From Bacteroidota bacterium (GTDB taxonomy: Bacteria > Bacteroidota > Bacteroidia > Chitinophagales > LD1): a stretch of DNA of 64,000 nt. Position 1 is the first letter of the stretch. Every line of letters begins with the position of its first letter. Positions 34,166-41,109 of this stretch are shown here, in pieces. The notes under the pieces were generated by a model. The model ran no database searches, had not been told where the DNA came from, and worked only from the letters and a program-made list of their open reading frames with translations. Location: assembly GCA_026391075.1 (NCBI GenBank), contig JAPLES010000007.1:30233-94232 (forward strand), written 5' to 3'. A program made the translations under genes and the position numbers.

Positions 34166-34960
34166 TTACATCTTAAACAAATCTCCCCACAGGCGCTGTC
34201 CGCCATCTACATAAACAGTTTCACCTGTAATGAAACGTGCCATAGGGCTGCAAAGAAAAAGAGTGAGGTAGGCAACTTCATCAATAGTACCCAATCTTTT
34301 TGCGGGAATAGATTCTTCAATGCCTTTGAGAAATTCCTGCGGATATTGGTCAAGCCCGGTGCTTTTGATAATGCCCGGAGCAACTGCATTCACCTGAATA
34401 TTGTGTTTACTCCACTCCACCGCAAGGCTCATGGTTAAGTTTTCAACTCCGGCACGTGCCGCACCCGTGTGCGCCATAGATGGAAATCCGCGATAGATAT
34501 TGGCAATGATGTTGATGATGCTTCCTTCTTTTTGTTTAAAGAAAAAAGTCTTCGCCATGGTTTGCGTCATATACCAGGTGCCGTTCAAATTATTATTGAT
34601 AACAGCATTCCATCCTTTTACAGAAATGTCTTCGGCAAGAGAAGGAAACTGTCCGCCTGCGTTATTAATAAGAATATCGAGTTTGCCTTCGTGGTCTCCG
34701 ATGTTTTTCGCTAACGCTTCTACCTGTTCAATTTCCCGGGTGTCGCAAATGGCGTAACGAACAGCAACCTCACCCAAACCCTCTCCGAAGGAGAGGGCTT
34801 TCAATTTCTCTACTGCCGCCTTAAGCCTGTCTTCTTTGCGTGAGCAAATAATTACAGTTGCACCAAGTTGCAATAGTTGTTGCGTAATGGCAAAACCAAT
34901 TCCGCTCCCACCTCCGGTAACTAGTGCTACTTTATTTTCAAAAAGTTTTTCTCTAAACAT
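34166..34960 (-). CDS. Short-chain dehydrogenase, peroxisomal trans-2-enoyl-CoA reductase type
   Basis: 264 aa Rossmann SDR. Cofactor loop VTGGGSGIGFAI and NNAGG are present. The usual YxxxK is replaced by MAHTGAARAGVENL, as in mammalian PECR and 2,4-dienoyl-CoA reductases, so lack of the Tyr is a family trait. An acyl-CoA reductase role fits with the enoyl-CoA hydratase and BKACE genes behind it. Residues 55-67 (ALSFGEGLGEVAV) come from an in-frame copy of the palindromic repeat, read from the opposite strand compared with pnuC and E1, in the loop after the RKEDRL helix. Confidence 0.85.
   Translation of the reverse strand: MFREKLFENKVALVTGGGSGIGFAITQQLLQLGATVIICSRKEDRLKAAVEKLKALSFGEGLGEVAVRYAICDTREIEQVEALAKNIGDHEGKLDILINNAGGQFPSLAEDISVKGWNAVINNNLNGTWYMTQTMAKTFFFKQKEGSIINIIANIYRGFPSMAHTGAARAGVENLTMSLAVEWSKHNIQVNAVAPGIIKSTGLDQYPQEFLKGIEESIPAKRLGTIDEVAYLTLFLCSPMARFITGETVYVDGGQRLWGDLFKM
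34767..34802 (-). repeat. In-frame palindromic repeat inside the SDR gene
   Basis: The plus strand reads CCTCACCCAAACCCTCTCCG then AAGGAGAGGGCTTTCAA, a close match to the E1 and cyclase copies. In this gene the opposite strand is translated, giving LSFGEGLGEV instead of LSQTLSEGEGL. Both strands of the element are therefore free of stop codons in the frames used. Confidence 0.85.
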
Positions 34961-34973
34961 TTTGTGGTTGTAT

Positions 34974-35018
34974 TTTGTATTAAAGTCCTCCCCTTCTGGG
35001 AGGATTTAGGTGGGGTTG
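34974..35018. repeat. Intergenic TTTGTATTAAAGTCC palindrome
   Basis: TTTGTATTAAAGTCCTCCCC, then TTCTGGGAGGATTTAGGTGGGG. The same form lies at 46755 (AAGTCCTCCCCTTCGGGGAGGATTTAGG). It fills most of the gap between SDR and BKACE genes. Confidence 0.8.
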
Positions 35019-35019
35019 T

Positions 35020-35880
35020 TTAATTAGTTAATGGCTTGTTCAACATGGCTCTCGTTTCTTCAATACTCGCAACTTCTCTTCCCATCATGCGAACTAATTT
35101 TGCTGCGGCTTCAATCAATTCTCCGTTGCTCTTCGCCATTTCACCTTCAGGTAAATAGAAATTATCTTCCAGTCCTGCGCGAATATTTCCATCAATGGTA
35201 ATTGCTGCAGCAATGGCTTGCCATTGTTTTCTTCCAATACCAATCACCTGCCACATAGAACCTTCAGGCACACTTGCCGCCTGATGCAAAAGATTTTTTG
35301 TAGAAATCGGAATTCCGCCCAACACACCCATCACAAAACTGAATACATAAGGTTTCTGCAAAAGCCCCATATCAATCAGTGGGTTCGCGTTATTAATGTG
35401 TCCGTTGTCGAACACTTCCATTTCCGGAATAGTTCCTACTTCTTTCATCTTCTCTAAGTAAAACTGAATTTCGGAAAATGGATTTTGAAAAACAAAATCG
35501 TGATAAAACATTTTTGCTTTCGAAGAATAAATTCCATAGTTCATGGAACCCATGTTCAATGCAGCCATGTCGGGTTTCAAAGCGGTGATGTGTTGAATAC
35601 GCTCTTCTTTACTTAAGCCAATGGCACCCGTGCTGTAGTTGATAAGCGCAGTAGGGCAAAGCAAACGAACTTCTTCACCTATCTGTCTATATGTTTCAAT
35701 ATCATAAGCAGGCGCGCCATTTTCCTGCCGTGCATGTATATGCAAAATACTCGCACCGGCATCTACAGCACGTTTGCCTTCGAGTGCAATTTCTTTTGGC
35801 GTGTAAGGAATGTATGGACATTGTGCACGCGATGCAAGAACGCCTGTGAGTGATGCAGTGATAATGATTTTCTTAGCCAT
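35020..35880 (-). CDS. Beta-keto acid cleavage enzyme (BKACE, DUF849)
   Basis: 286 aa TIM-barrel enzyme that condenses a beta-keto acid with acetyl-CoA and cleaves it to acetoacetate and a new CoA ester. Zinc ligands lie in ASILHIHARQ and VFDNGHINNA; TASLTGVL and GGNIRAGLEDNFYL-like motifs (here DGNIRAGLEDNFYLPEG) are characteristic. The natural substrate varies widely in this family. Neighbouring SDR and enoyl-CoA hydratase suggest a catabolic acyl-CoA cluster. A 7-nt-phased word tract abuts its start codon. Confidence 0.88.
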   Translation of the reverse strand: MAKKIIITASLTGVLASRAQCPYIPYTPKEIALEGKRAVDAGASILHIHARQENGAPAYDIETYRQIGEEVRLLCPTALINYSTGAIGLSKEERIQHITALKPDMAALNMGSMNYGIYSSKAKMFYHDFVFQNPFSEIQFYLEKMKEVGTIPEMEVFDNGHINNANPLIDMGLLQKPYVFSFVMGVLGGIPISTKNLLHQAASVPEGSMWQVIGIGRKQWQAIAAAITIDGNIRAGLEDNFYLPEGEMAKSNGELIEAAAKLVRMMGREVASIEETRAMLNKPLTN

Positions 35881-35886
35881 TGAGAG

Positions 35887-35917
35887 AGTAATTAGTAGTT
35901 AGTAAATAGTATTTAGA
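35887..35917 (+). repeat. Heptamer-word tract upstream of BKACE
   Basis: AGTAATT, AGTAGTT, AGTAAAT, AGTATTT in strict 7-nt phase, starting 6 nt from the BKACE start codon. It resembles the other word repeats in design but not in sequence. Confidence 0.55.
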
Positions 35918-35958
35918 TAAATCCAATTCTGTAGTTTCTGTTTTGTGCTGCTGCTTAC

Positions 35959-35990
35959 TTGTTTCATCCCGTCTGTTTCAGCGGGAGCCG
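35959..35990 (+). repeat. TTGTTTCATCCCG palindrome, free copy
   Basis: TTGTTTCATCCCGTCTGTTT then CAGCGGGAGCCGCTG: the free-standing member of the palindrome family that is nested inside other repeats at 9794, 46560 and 55281. It lies between BKACE and the enoyl-CoA hydratase stop codon. Confidence 0.7.
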
Positions 35991-35998
35991 CTGATTTT

Positions 35999-36817
35999 TT
36001 ATCCCTTCCACACTGGTTTTCTCTTTTCAATAAATGCTGCCATGCCTTCGGCTGCATCTTCGGTTTGAATGCACTCGCCCAACATTTGCTTTAAATATTG
36101 ATGCGCGTCTGCCTCAGGAATATTTTTCAAATTATCAAACGCTTCTAAACCTAAACGAATTGCAGAAGGAGAGAACTGAAAAATTTCATCAACTAGCAAT
36201 TGAACTTCTTCATCCAATTTATTTTGCTCTACCACTTTGCTTACGAGTCCTATCTTTTCAGCATCGGTTGCAGTCAATGTTTTTGCTCTTATACATAAAT
36301 CTAAAACGGTGCGTGGCGGCATAATCTGCAACAAACTCTGCATTACTTGAAAAGGATAAAGTCCGCGTTTTACTTCTGGCAAACTAAAGGTAGCGTTTGA
36401 TGAAGCCACAACATGAGAGCAGCCGCATACAATTAAAAAACCTCCTGCATAAACTGGCGCGTGAACTTTTGCAATACAAGGTTTATGAAGTGAATTGAAA
36501 ACATTTCCAATCACCACTTCGCCATTTGGTTCTGGAACGGTAGAAGTAGTTTCTTCTGTGGCACCTGAAAAAGCTTTTAAATCGGCACCCGCGCAAAACA
36601 CATCTCCCTTGGCTGCTATCACCACTGCCCATACATCGCTTGTGTAATGCGCGTAAGTAAGCGCGTAAGCCAACTCTTTAAACAAAACAGGATTCAATGC
36701 ATTCTTTTTCTCAGCACGATTAAGCGTAAGCGTGAGCAGATGATTTTTTTCTTCCACCAATAAATGCGCAAACTTATGTTGCTTGAGTTGAAGTGTTTGG
36801 TCGGCTGTGTAAATCAT
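35999..36817 (-). CDS. Enoyl-CoA hydratase/isomerase family protein
   Basis: Crotonase-fold protein, 272 aa. CoA-binding and oxyanion sequences are LNRAEKKNALNPVL, VFCAGADLKAF and YAGGFLIVCGCSHVV. The second catalytic Glu of typical hydratases is expected near SLPEVKRGLYPFQV, where a Glu is present. Hydration, isomerisation or hydrolysis cannot be separated by sequence. It lies with BKACE and the SDR on one strand, probably one catabolic unit. Confidence 0.88.
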   Translation of the reverse strand: MIYTADQTLQLKQHKFAHLLVEEKNHLLTLTLNRAEKKNALNPVLFKELAYALTYAHYTSDVWAVVIAAKGDVFCAGADLKAFSGATEETTSTVPEPNGEVVIGNVFNSLHKPCIAKVHAPVYAGGFLIVCGCSHVVASSNATFSLPEVKRGLYPFQVMQSLLQIMPPRTVLDLCIRAKTLTATDAEKIGLVSKVVEQNKLDEEVQLLVDEIFQFSPSAIRLGLEAFDNLKNIPEADAHQYLKQMLGECIQTEDAAEGMAAFIEKRKPVWKG

Positions 36818-36888
36818 GTGCGGTAAAATTTTGAAGCGCGCTAATGTATGATGTTTGAAAGAAAACAGAAACTGATGTTAGTGGTGTT

Positions 36889-39135
36889 TTACAAAATCAA
36901 CAACCCGTTTTCGCGCAATTGAATACCCGCTTTTGATTTCAGTAAAGTGGGAAACGCTTTCTCAAATTCTGAATAAAGCATCGGTGCGTTTTTACCGATA
37001 ATCAATTTTGGAAAAATTTCCATCAATCGTTTTGCTTCGCTTGCAGGAAGGTGCATTTGCCAATCTCTTTTCTTGTCGCAAAACTCCAGTTCTGCCATTT
37101 CAATTTTCTTTTTTCCTTGGCTTACTTCAAAGAAATTGACACTTGGCATATTTCCTAACCAAACAACTATCGCATTCTGCTTCGGTGAGGTGTGGCTGTC
37201 TTTTCCTCCCCCTTCTTGAAGGGGAAGGTGTCCGCCTTTGGCGGACAGATAGGGTAAACATTTCTCAATGTAGTCAGGAGCAACTGTAGTCTTCGGAGTT
37301 TTGAACTCAAACCAATTCTTCAAAGGAAAATCCAAACCAACGCCATGCATAAAATTGAAAAGCGATTTGCTTAGTCCATCACCAAACAAATCATGATTGG
37401 CTCCTTGCGGGTCATCGTGATATAAATCGTTATCGGCAAAGCCGCCAAAATCGGGATCAGTGCGCTGCACCATAAATTGTGAAGGGTTCAAACCAACGGG
37501 GCTATGCGAGGTCATTGCAAAGCGATGCCAGAAACCCGATTGCAATGCTTCATTCAAAAACAATTGTCGCACCATTTCGAGCGCATCAATTGTTTCCTGT
37601 GCGGTTTGTGTAGGGAATCCATACATTAAATAAGCGTGAACCATTATGCCCGCCTGAGTAAATGCATCTGCCACACGCGCCACCTGCGCCACGGTTACTC
37701 CCTTTTTCATCATGCTTAGTAATCTGTCAGAGGCAACTTCCAATCCACCGGCTACGGCAATACATCCCGATGCTTTGAGCAGTTTGGCTAAGTCAGGAGT
37801 AAAAGTTTTTTCGAAACGAATATTCGTCCACCAGGTCACCGTAATTTTTCTGCGAATAATTTCCAAAGCCAAATCGCGCAGCAAAGCAGGCGGAGCGGCT
37901 TCATCTACAAAATGAAAACCGTTCTGATTGGTTTGCGCAATAATGGTTTCAATTCTATCGCAAAGAATTTCGGCATTAAGTGGCTCATAATTTTTAATGT
38001 AGTCGAGCGAAATATCACAGAACGAACATTTGCCCCAATAGCAACCATGCGCCAGCGTAAGTTTATTCCATCGTCCATCGCTCCACAAACGGTGCATGGG
38101 GTTTGCCACTTCAATTACCGAAAGATATTCATCCAATAAAAAATCGCTGTAATCGGGAGTTCCCGTTTCGCGTTGAGCAACATCTTTTTCTTTAGCCGCA
38201 TTGCAGTAAATCACTTTGCCTTTTTCGCGCAGGTAAATCCGCTTCAATTCTTTCGCACTTCGCTTACCGTTTAAATGTTCGAGCAAAAATTCTATAGGTG
38301 CTTCGCCATCATCTAAACTTATGTAGTCAATAAAGTCGAACACACGCGGGTCGTGCAAACTTCTTAGTTCAGTGTTCGCATAACCACCACCAAGCACAAT
38401 TTTTATAGCAGGATATTTCTTCTTTATGAACTGACCGCACTTCAAGGCACCAAAAAGATTTCCCGGAAAAGGAACCGATAAACAAACCACAGTCGGTTTC
38501 CATTGTTTTATTTTCTCTTCGAGTATCTCTTCTAAAAAATCGGTGATAATTGAATTCTGCGCCAGCAAAGATTTTTCAATTTCATCAAAATGATTGGCGG
38601 TTCTCCCAAGCCGCTCGGCATAGCGGCTGAAACCAAAATGCGGGTCAACTGCCTCTTTAATTAAATCACCGAGGTCTTCTAAATAAAGGGTGGCGAGGTG
38701 GCGCGCTTTATCTTGAATGCCCATAGTCCCGAACGCCCATTCCAAGTCTTCGAGTTGCGAAAACCGCGATGCCTCGGGCAAATAAGTTCTGTCGCAAATG
38801 GAATGAGCCAGCGTTGGATTCTTGTTTTGCAGAAAACGAATTACGGCATCAATTGTTTTGATGTACTCCTGATGTAGAGAATAAATGCGAAAACTATTTT
38901 CAGATAATTCCAGGTCGAACATTTCTAAATGCGAGAACATTTTCCGCAAACCTGCTGAAGAGAAAAGTCGCAGAATAAGTTCTATGCCTAAATCTGCCTG
39001 ATGCGATTCAACATTCTTGATATTCAAAAAACCTTTGAGATAAGCCGTTGCAGGATACGGAGTATTGAGTTGTGTAAATGGCGGAGTAAGAAGTAGAACT
39101 TTTTGTTTCAAAATGCAGAATGATTGTAATGGCAA
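36889..39135 (-). CDS. B12-binding radical SAM protein
   Basis: 748 aa. The N-terminal part, from about residue 12 (KVLLLTPPFTQLNTPYP) to 300, matches the cobalamin-binding domain that precedes radical SAM in this family, including VVCLSVPFPGNLFGAL and IVLGGGYANTEL. The cluster motif is CYWGKCSFC near 365 (Cys-x4-Cys-x2-Cys), and GGLEVASDRLLSMMKKGV lies further on. Methyl transfer or ring chemistry is likely; the substrate is unknown. The exact start is unclear, as a TTG further in (LKQKVLLL) is also possible. Residues about 626-647 are encoded by a pair of palindromic repeats and are Gly- and Pro-rich. Confidence 0.88.
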   Translation of the reverse strand: MPLQSFCILKQKVLLLTPPFTQLNTPYPATAYLKGFLNIKNVESHQADLGIELILRLFSSAGLRKMFSHLEMFDLELSENSFRIYSLHQEYIKTIDAVIRFLQNKNPTLAHSICDRTYLPEASRFSQLEDLEWAFGTMGIQDKARHLATLYLEDLGDLIKEAVDPHFGFSRYAERLGRTANHFDEIEKSLLAQNSIITDFLEEILEEKIKQWKPTVVCLSVPFPGNLFGALKCGQFIKKKYPAIKIVLGGGYANTELRSLHDPRVFDFIDYISLDDGEAPIEFLLEHLNGKRSAKELKRIYLREKGKVIYCNAAKEKDVAQRETGTPDYSDFLLDEYLSVIEVANPMHRLWSDGRWNKLTLAHGCYWGKCSFCDISLDYIKNYEPLNAEILCDRIETIIAQTNQNGFHFVDEAAPPALLRDLALEIIRRKITVTWWTNIRFEKTFTPDLAKLLKASGCIAVAGGLEVASDRLLSMMKKGVTVAQVARVADAFTQAGIMVHAYLMYGFPTQTAQETIDALEMVRQLFLNEALQSGFWHRFAMTSHSPVGLNPSQFMVQRTDPDFGGFADNDLYHDDPQGANHDLFGDGLSKSLFNFMHGVGLDFPLKNWFEFKTPKTTVAPDYIEKCLPYLSAKGGHLPLQEGGGKDSHTSPKQNAIVVWLGNMPSVNFFEVSQGKKKIEMAELEFCDKKRDWQMHLPASEAKRLMEIFPKLIIGKNAPMLYSEFEKAFPTLLKSKAGIQLRENGLLIL
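37204..37253 (-). repeat. In-frame double palindrome inside the radical SAM gene
   Basis: The coding strand reads CTGTCCGCCAAAGGCGGACA followed by CCTTCCCCTTCAAGAAGGGG and GAGG. Both palindromes are translated as LSAKGGHLPLQEGGGKD. The position, between the radical SAM core and a C-terminal domain, suggests a tolerant linker. Confidence 0.8.
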
Positions 39136-39220
39136 TGATAAGGAAGTGCAGTTGCATTTTGGGCTATAAAGTCATCTGTAGTTCTTGCTAATCTTTTCAA
39201 AAAATAATCCCCTATAATTA

Positions 39221-39253
39221 AAAAGCCCTTCACATTTTGTTGTGAAGGGCTTT
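39221..39253. terminator. Terminator after the DUF1761 gene
   Basis: AAAGCCCTTCACA, loop TTTTGT, TGTGAAGGGCTTT: a perfect 13 bp stem. It lies 18 bp after the DUF1761 stop codon. Confidence 0.8.
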
Positions 39254-39270
39254 GAAGTTTGATTCAACTA

Positions 39271-39771
39271 TTATTTAGAATAGCCGCAAAGAACACCGAA
39301 CATTAAGCCTAATGAAACTGCCCAGTAGCCGAAGTTTATCAAAATATATTTCCATCCTCTTCTTTCGTACAAGGCACGGGTGGCTTGCAAAGGCAATACA
39401 AAAAAGATTGCGGTAATAACACCATGTAGTGCTCCATGCCCAAAAGTACGGAAACTGTTTCCGTAAATACCCATCATACTAGCCAAGTCTTCTTTGGCAG
39501 TAGCAATAGCCACTCCATGTTCAGGCATTACCAAGGATTGAAAACCGTATTGATGAATGCAAAGTGTATGTCCAAAGAACGCCATCATAAAACTGAAGAC
39601 ATAACCCAGACCCAATACTAGAGGCATGTTTATGCCCTTTGCACTTTCTTCTGTTAGGCCTGCGCCTGCCATCCAGGCTTTGCCGAACACTTTGGGGTTA
39701 TACCATATAAAGCCTATGATTGTTGGAATAAGTGCCGCCAAGGCGGTAACTAACATGTTTGGTTGTAACAT
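39271..39771 (-). CDS. DUF1761 membrane protein
   Basis: Small integral membrane protein of 166 aa with four predicted helices: one near residues 5-25 (ALAALIPTIIGFIWY), one near 55, and two in the C-terminal half ending WAVSLGLMFGVLCGYS. The first helix motif GFIWYNPKVFGKAWM is typical of the family. Function unknown. It has its own promoter and terminator, so it is a single-gene unit. Confidence 0.85.
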   Translation of the reverse strand: MLQPNMLVTALAALIPTIIGFIWYNPKVFGKAWMAGAGLTEESAKGINMPLVLGLGYVFSFMMAFFGHTLCIHQYGFQSLVMPEHGVAIATAKEDLASMMGIYGNSFRTFGHGALHGVITAIFFVLPLQATRALYERRGWKYILINFGYWAVSLGLMFGVLCGYSK

Positions 39772-39794
39772 AAAAATTTGGGTTTTGGTTTAGT

Positions 39795-39824
39795 CGAAAG
39801 TAAATAGTTTAGTTGTAGCACAAA
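39795..39824 (-). promoter_or_regulatory. Promoter of the DUF1761 gene
   Basis: TTTG (39824-39821, minus strand), 18 nt, TACTTTCG (39802-39795). One base differs from the TAnnTTTG consensus. Confidence 0.6.
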
Positions 39825-39863
39825 CCATGTTATCAACATCAATTCATTGTTGATTATATCAAC

Positions 39864-41030
39864 TTAAAGTTTCGGCAATTCCTTTTTTATAAAATCAACT
39901 ACACCGCAAACTTTAATAATTGCTGAATGAGGATAGGTGTCGGCATTGGGAGTAATAACAAAATTTTGTTTGCTCTTTAATTCAGCAATGCAATAATGAA
40001 AACCCTTGCTAACCGTTGGCGCGTTGCTTAATTTAATTTCAATACACGCTACAATCTTATTGCCCTTCTCCAACACCACATCACATTCAGCACCATCGTG
40101 CGTGCGGTAATAATACATCCGCAAGTTTTTCGGCAATTGTTTTCTAATTTCTTCCACCACATAACCTTCCCAACTATTGCCCACTTGTGGATTGCCCATT
40201 AACGCATCAAGTGTTTCGATGCTCAATAAGCGATGCAACAAACCTGTATCGCGGATATAAATTTTAGGTGCTTTTACCAATCGTTTTTTTGTATTGTGCG
40301 CATATGCTGACAAGCGATGAATAATAAATGCGCCTTCTAAAAATTCGAGATAGCGATTGATGGTTGGTGCCGTAACTCCCAATGAACCCGCAAAGGTTTC
40401 TGCTTTCCAAATGCCGCCATGAAAGTGCGCCAGCATTTGCCAGAAGCGATTCATGATTTGGCGAGGAAAAGTAGTATTGAACAACACATTCAAATCGCGC
40501 TCAACATACGTGCGAATAAAATCGTCCATCCACTTTAATGCTATGGCATTTGATTTTGCTAAATACGACAATGGAAATCCACCTCGAAACCAATGCTTAT
40601 TCAAAACAAATTTTTCATCGAGTTCCGAAATAGAGAATGGACTCAATTCCACATAAGCAATTCTTCCCGCTAATGATTCTGAAACGCCCCTTACTAATTC
40701 GGGCGAAGCCGAGCCAAGCAAAACAAACCTGCCGGGCTTACGATATTCATCAATGAGAGGTCGTAGTGCTTTAAAAAGTGCAGGCATGGTTTGCACTTCG
40801 TCAATCACAACGCACATTTCTTTTTGTTCTTCTAAAAATGCTTCTGCATCATGTAGTTTAACGACATCACTTTGCTTTTCCAAATCTAAATGGAGTGTTT
40901 TTCTTTTGGTGGCAGGCACCATGGCTTTTGCCAAAGTAGTTTTGCCACACTGTCTTGGACCCAATATGCACACCGCTGGAAAATGCTTGAGCAAGTAGAG
41001 TAATTCTTTTTCTGTATCTCTTATTATCAT
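39864..41030 (-). CDS. AAA-type ATPase with DUF4143 domain
   Basis: 388 aa. Walker A ILGPRQCGKTTLAKAM and Walker B CVVIDEVQTMP define the AAA_14 domain. A DUF4143 region follows from about residue 165 (FRGGFPLSYLA ... TYVERDLNVLF), including a winged-helix part ETFAGSLGVTAPTINRYLEFLE. The C-terminus YYYRTHDGAECDVVLEKGNKI has an endonuclease-like core (Asp, later EIKLS). Such proteins are common, spread horizontally, and have unproven roles. A long palindrome separates it from the E1 gene. Confidence 0.9.
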   Translation of the reverse strand: MIIRDTEKELLYLLKHFPAVCILGPRQCGKTTLAKAMVPATKRKTLHLDLEKQSDVVKLHDAEAFLEEQKEMCVVIDEVQTMPALFKALRPLIDEYRKPGRFVLLGSASPELVRGVSESLAGRIAYVELSPFSISELDEKFVLNKHWFRGGFPLSYLAKSNAIALKWMDDFIRTYVERDLNVLFNTTFPRQIMNRFWQMLAHFHGGIWKAETFAGSLGVTAPTINRYLEFLEGAFIIHRLSAYAHNTKKRLVKAPKIYIRDTGLLHRLLSIETLDALMGNPQVGNSWEGYVVEEIRKQLPKNLRMYYYRTHDGAECDVVLEKGNKIVACIEIKLSNAPTVSKGFHYCIAELKSKQNFVITPNADTYPHSAIIKVCGVVDFIKKELPKL

Positions 41031-41046
41031 ATTGCAAGTATAAAAA

Positions 41047-41091
41047 CAAACCCCGATAAATCAAAATTGAATTTTGATATATCGGGGTTTG
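41047..41091. terminator. 45-bp near-perfect palindrome after the fused E1 gene
   Basis: CAAACCCCGATAAATCAAAA mirrored by TTTTGATATATCGGGGTTTG with a short centre; only one mismatched position per arm. It should be a strong hairpin after the E1 stop codon and just before the AAA gene. Confidence 0.8.
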
Positions 41092-41109
41092 TAATTTTGC
41101 GGTTTTGTC

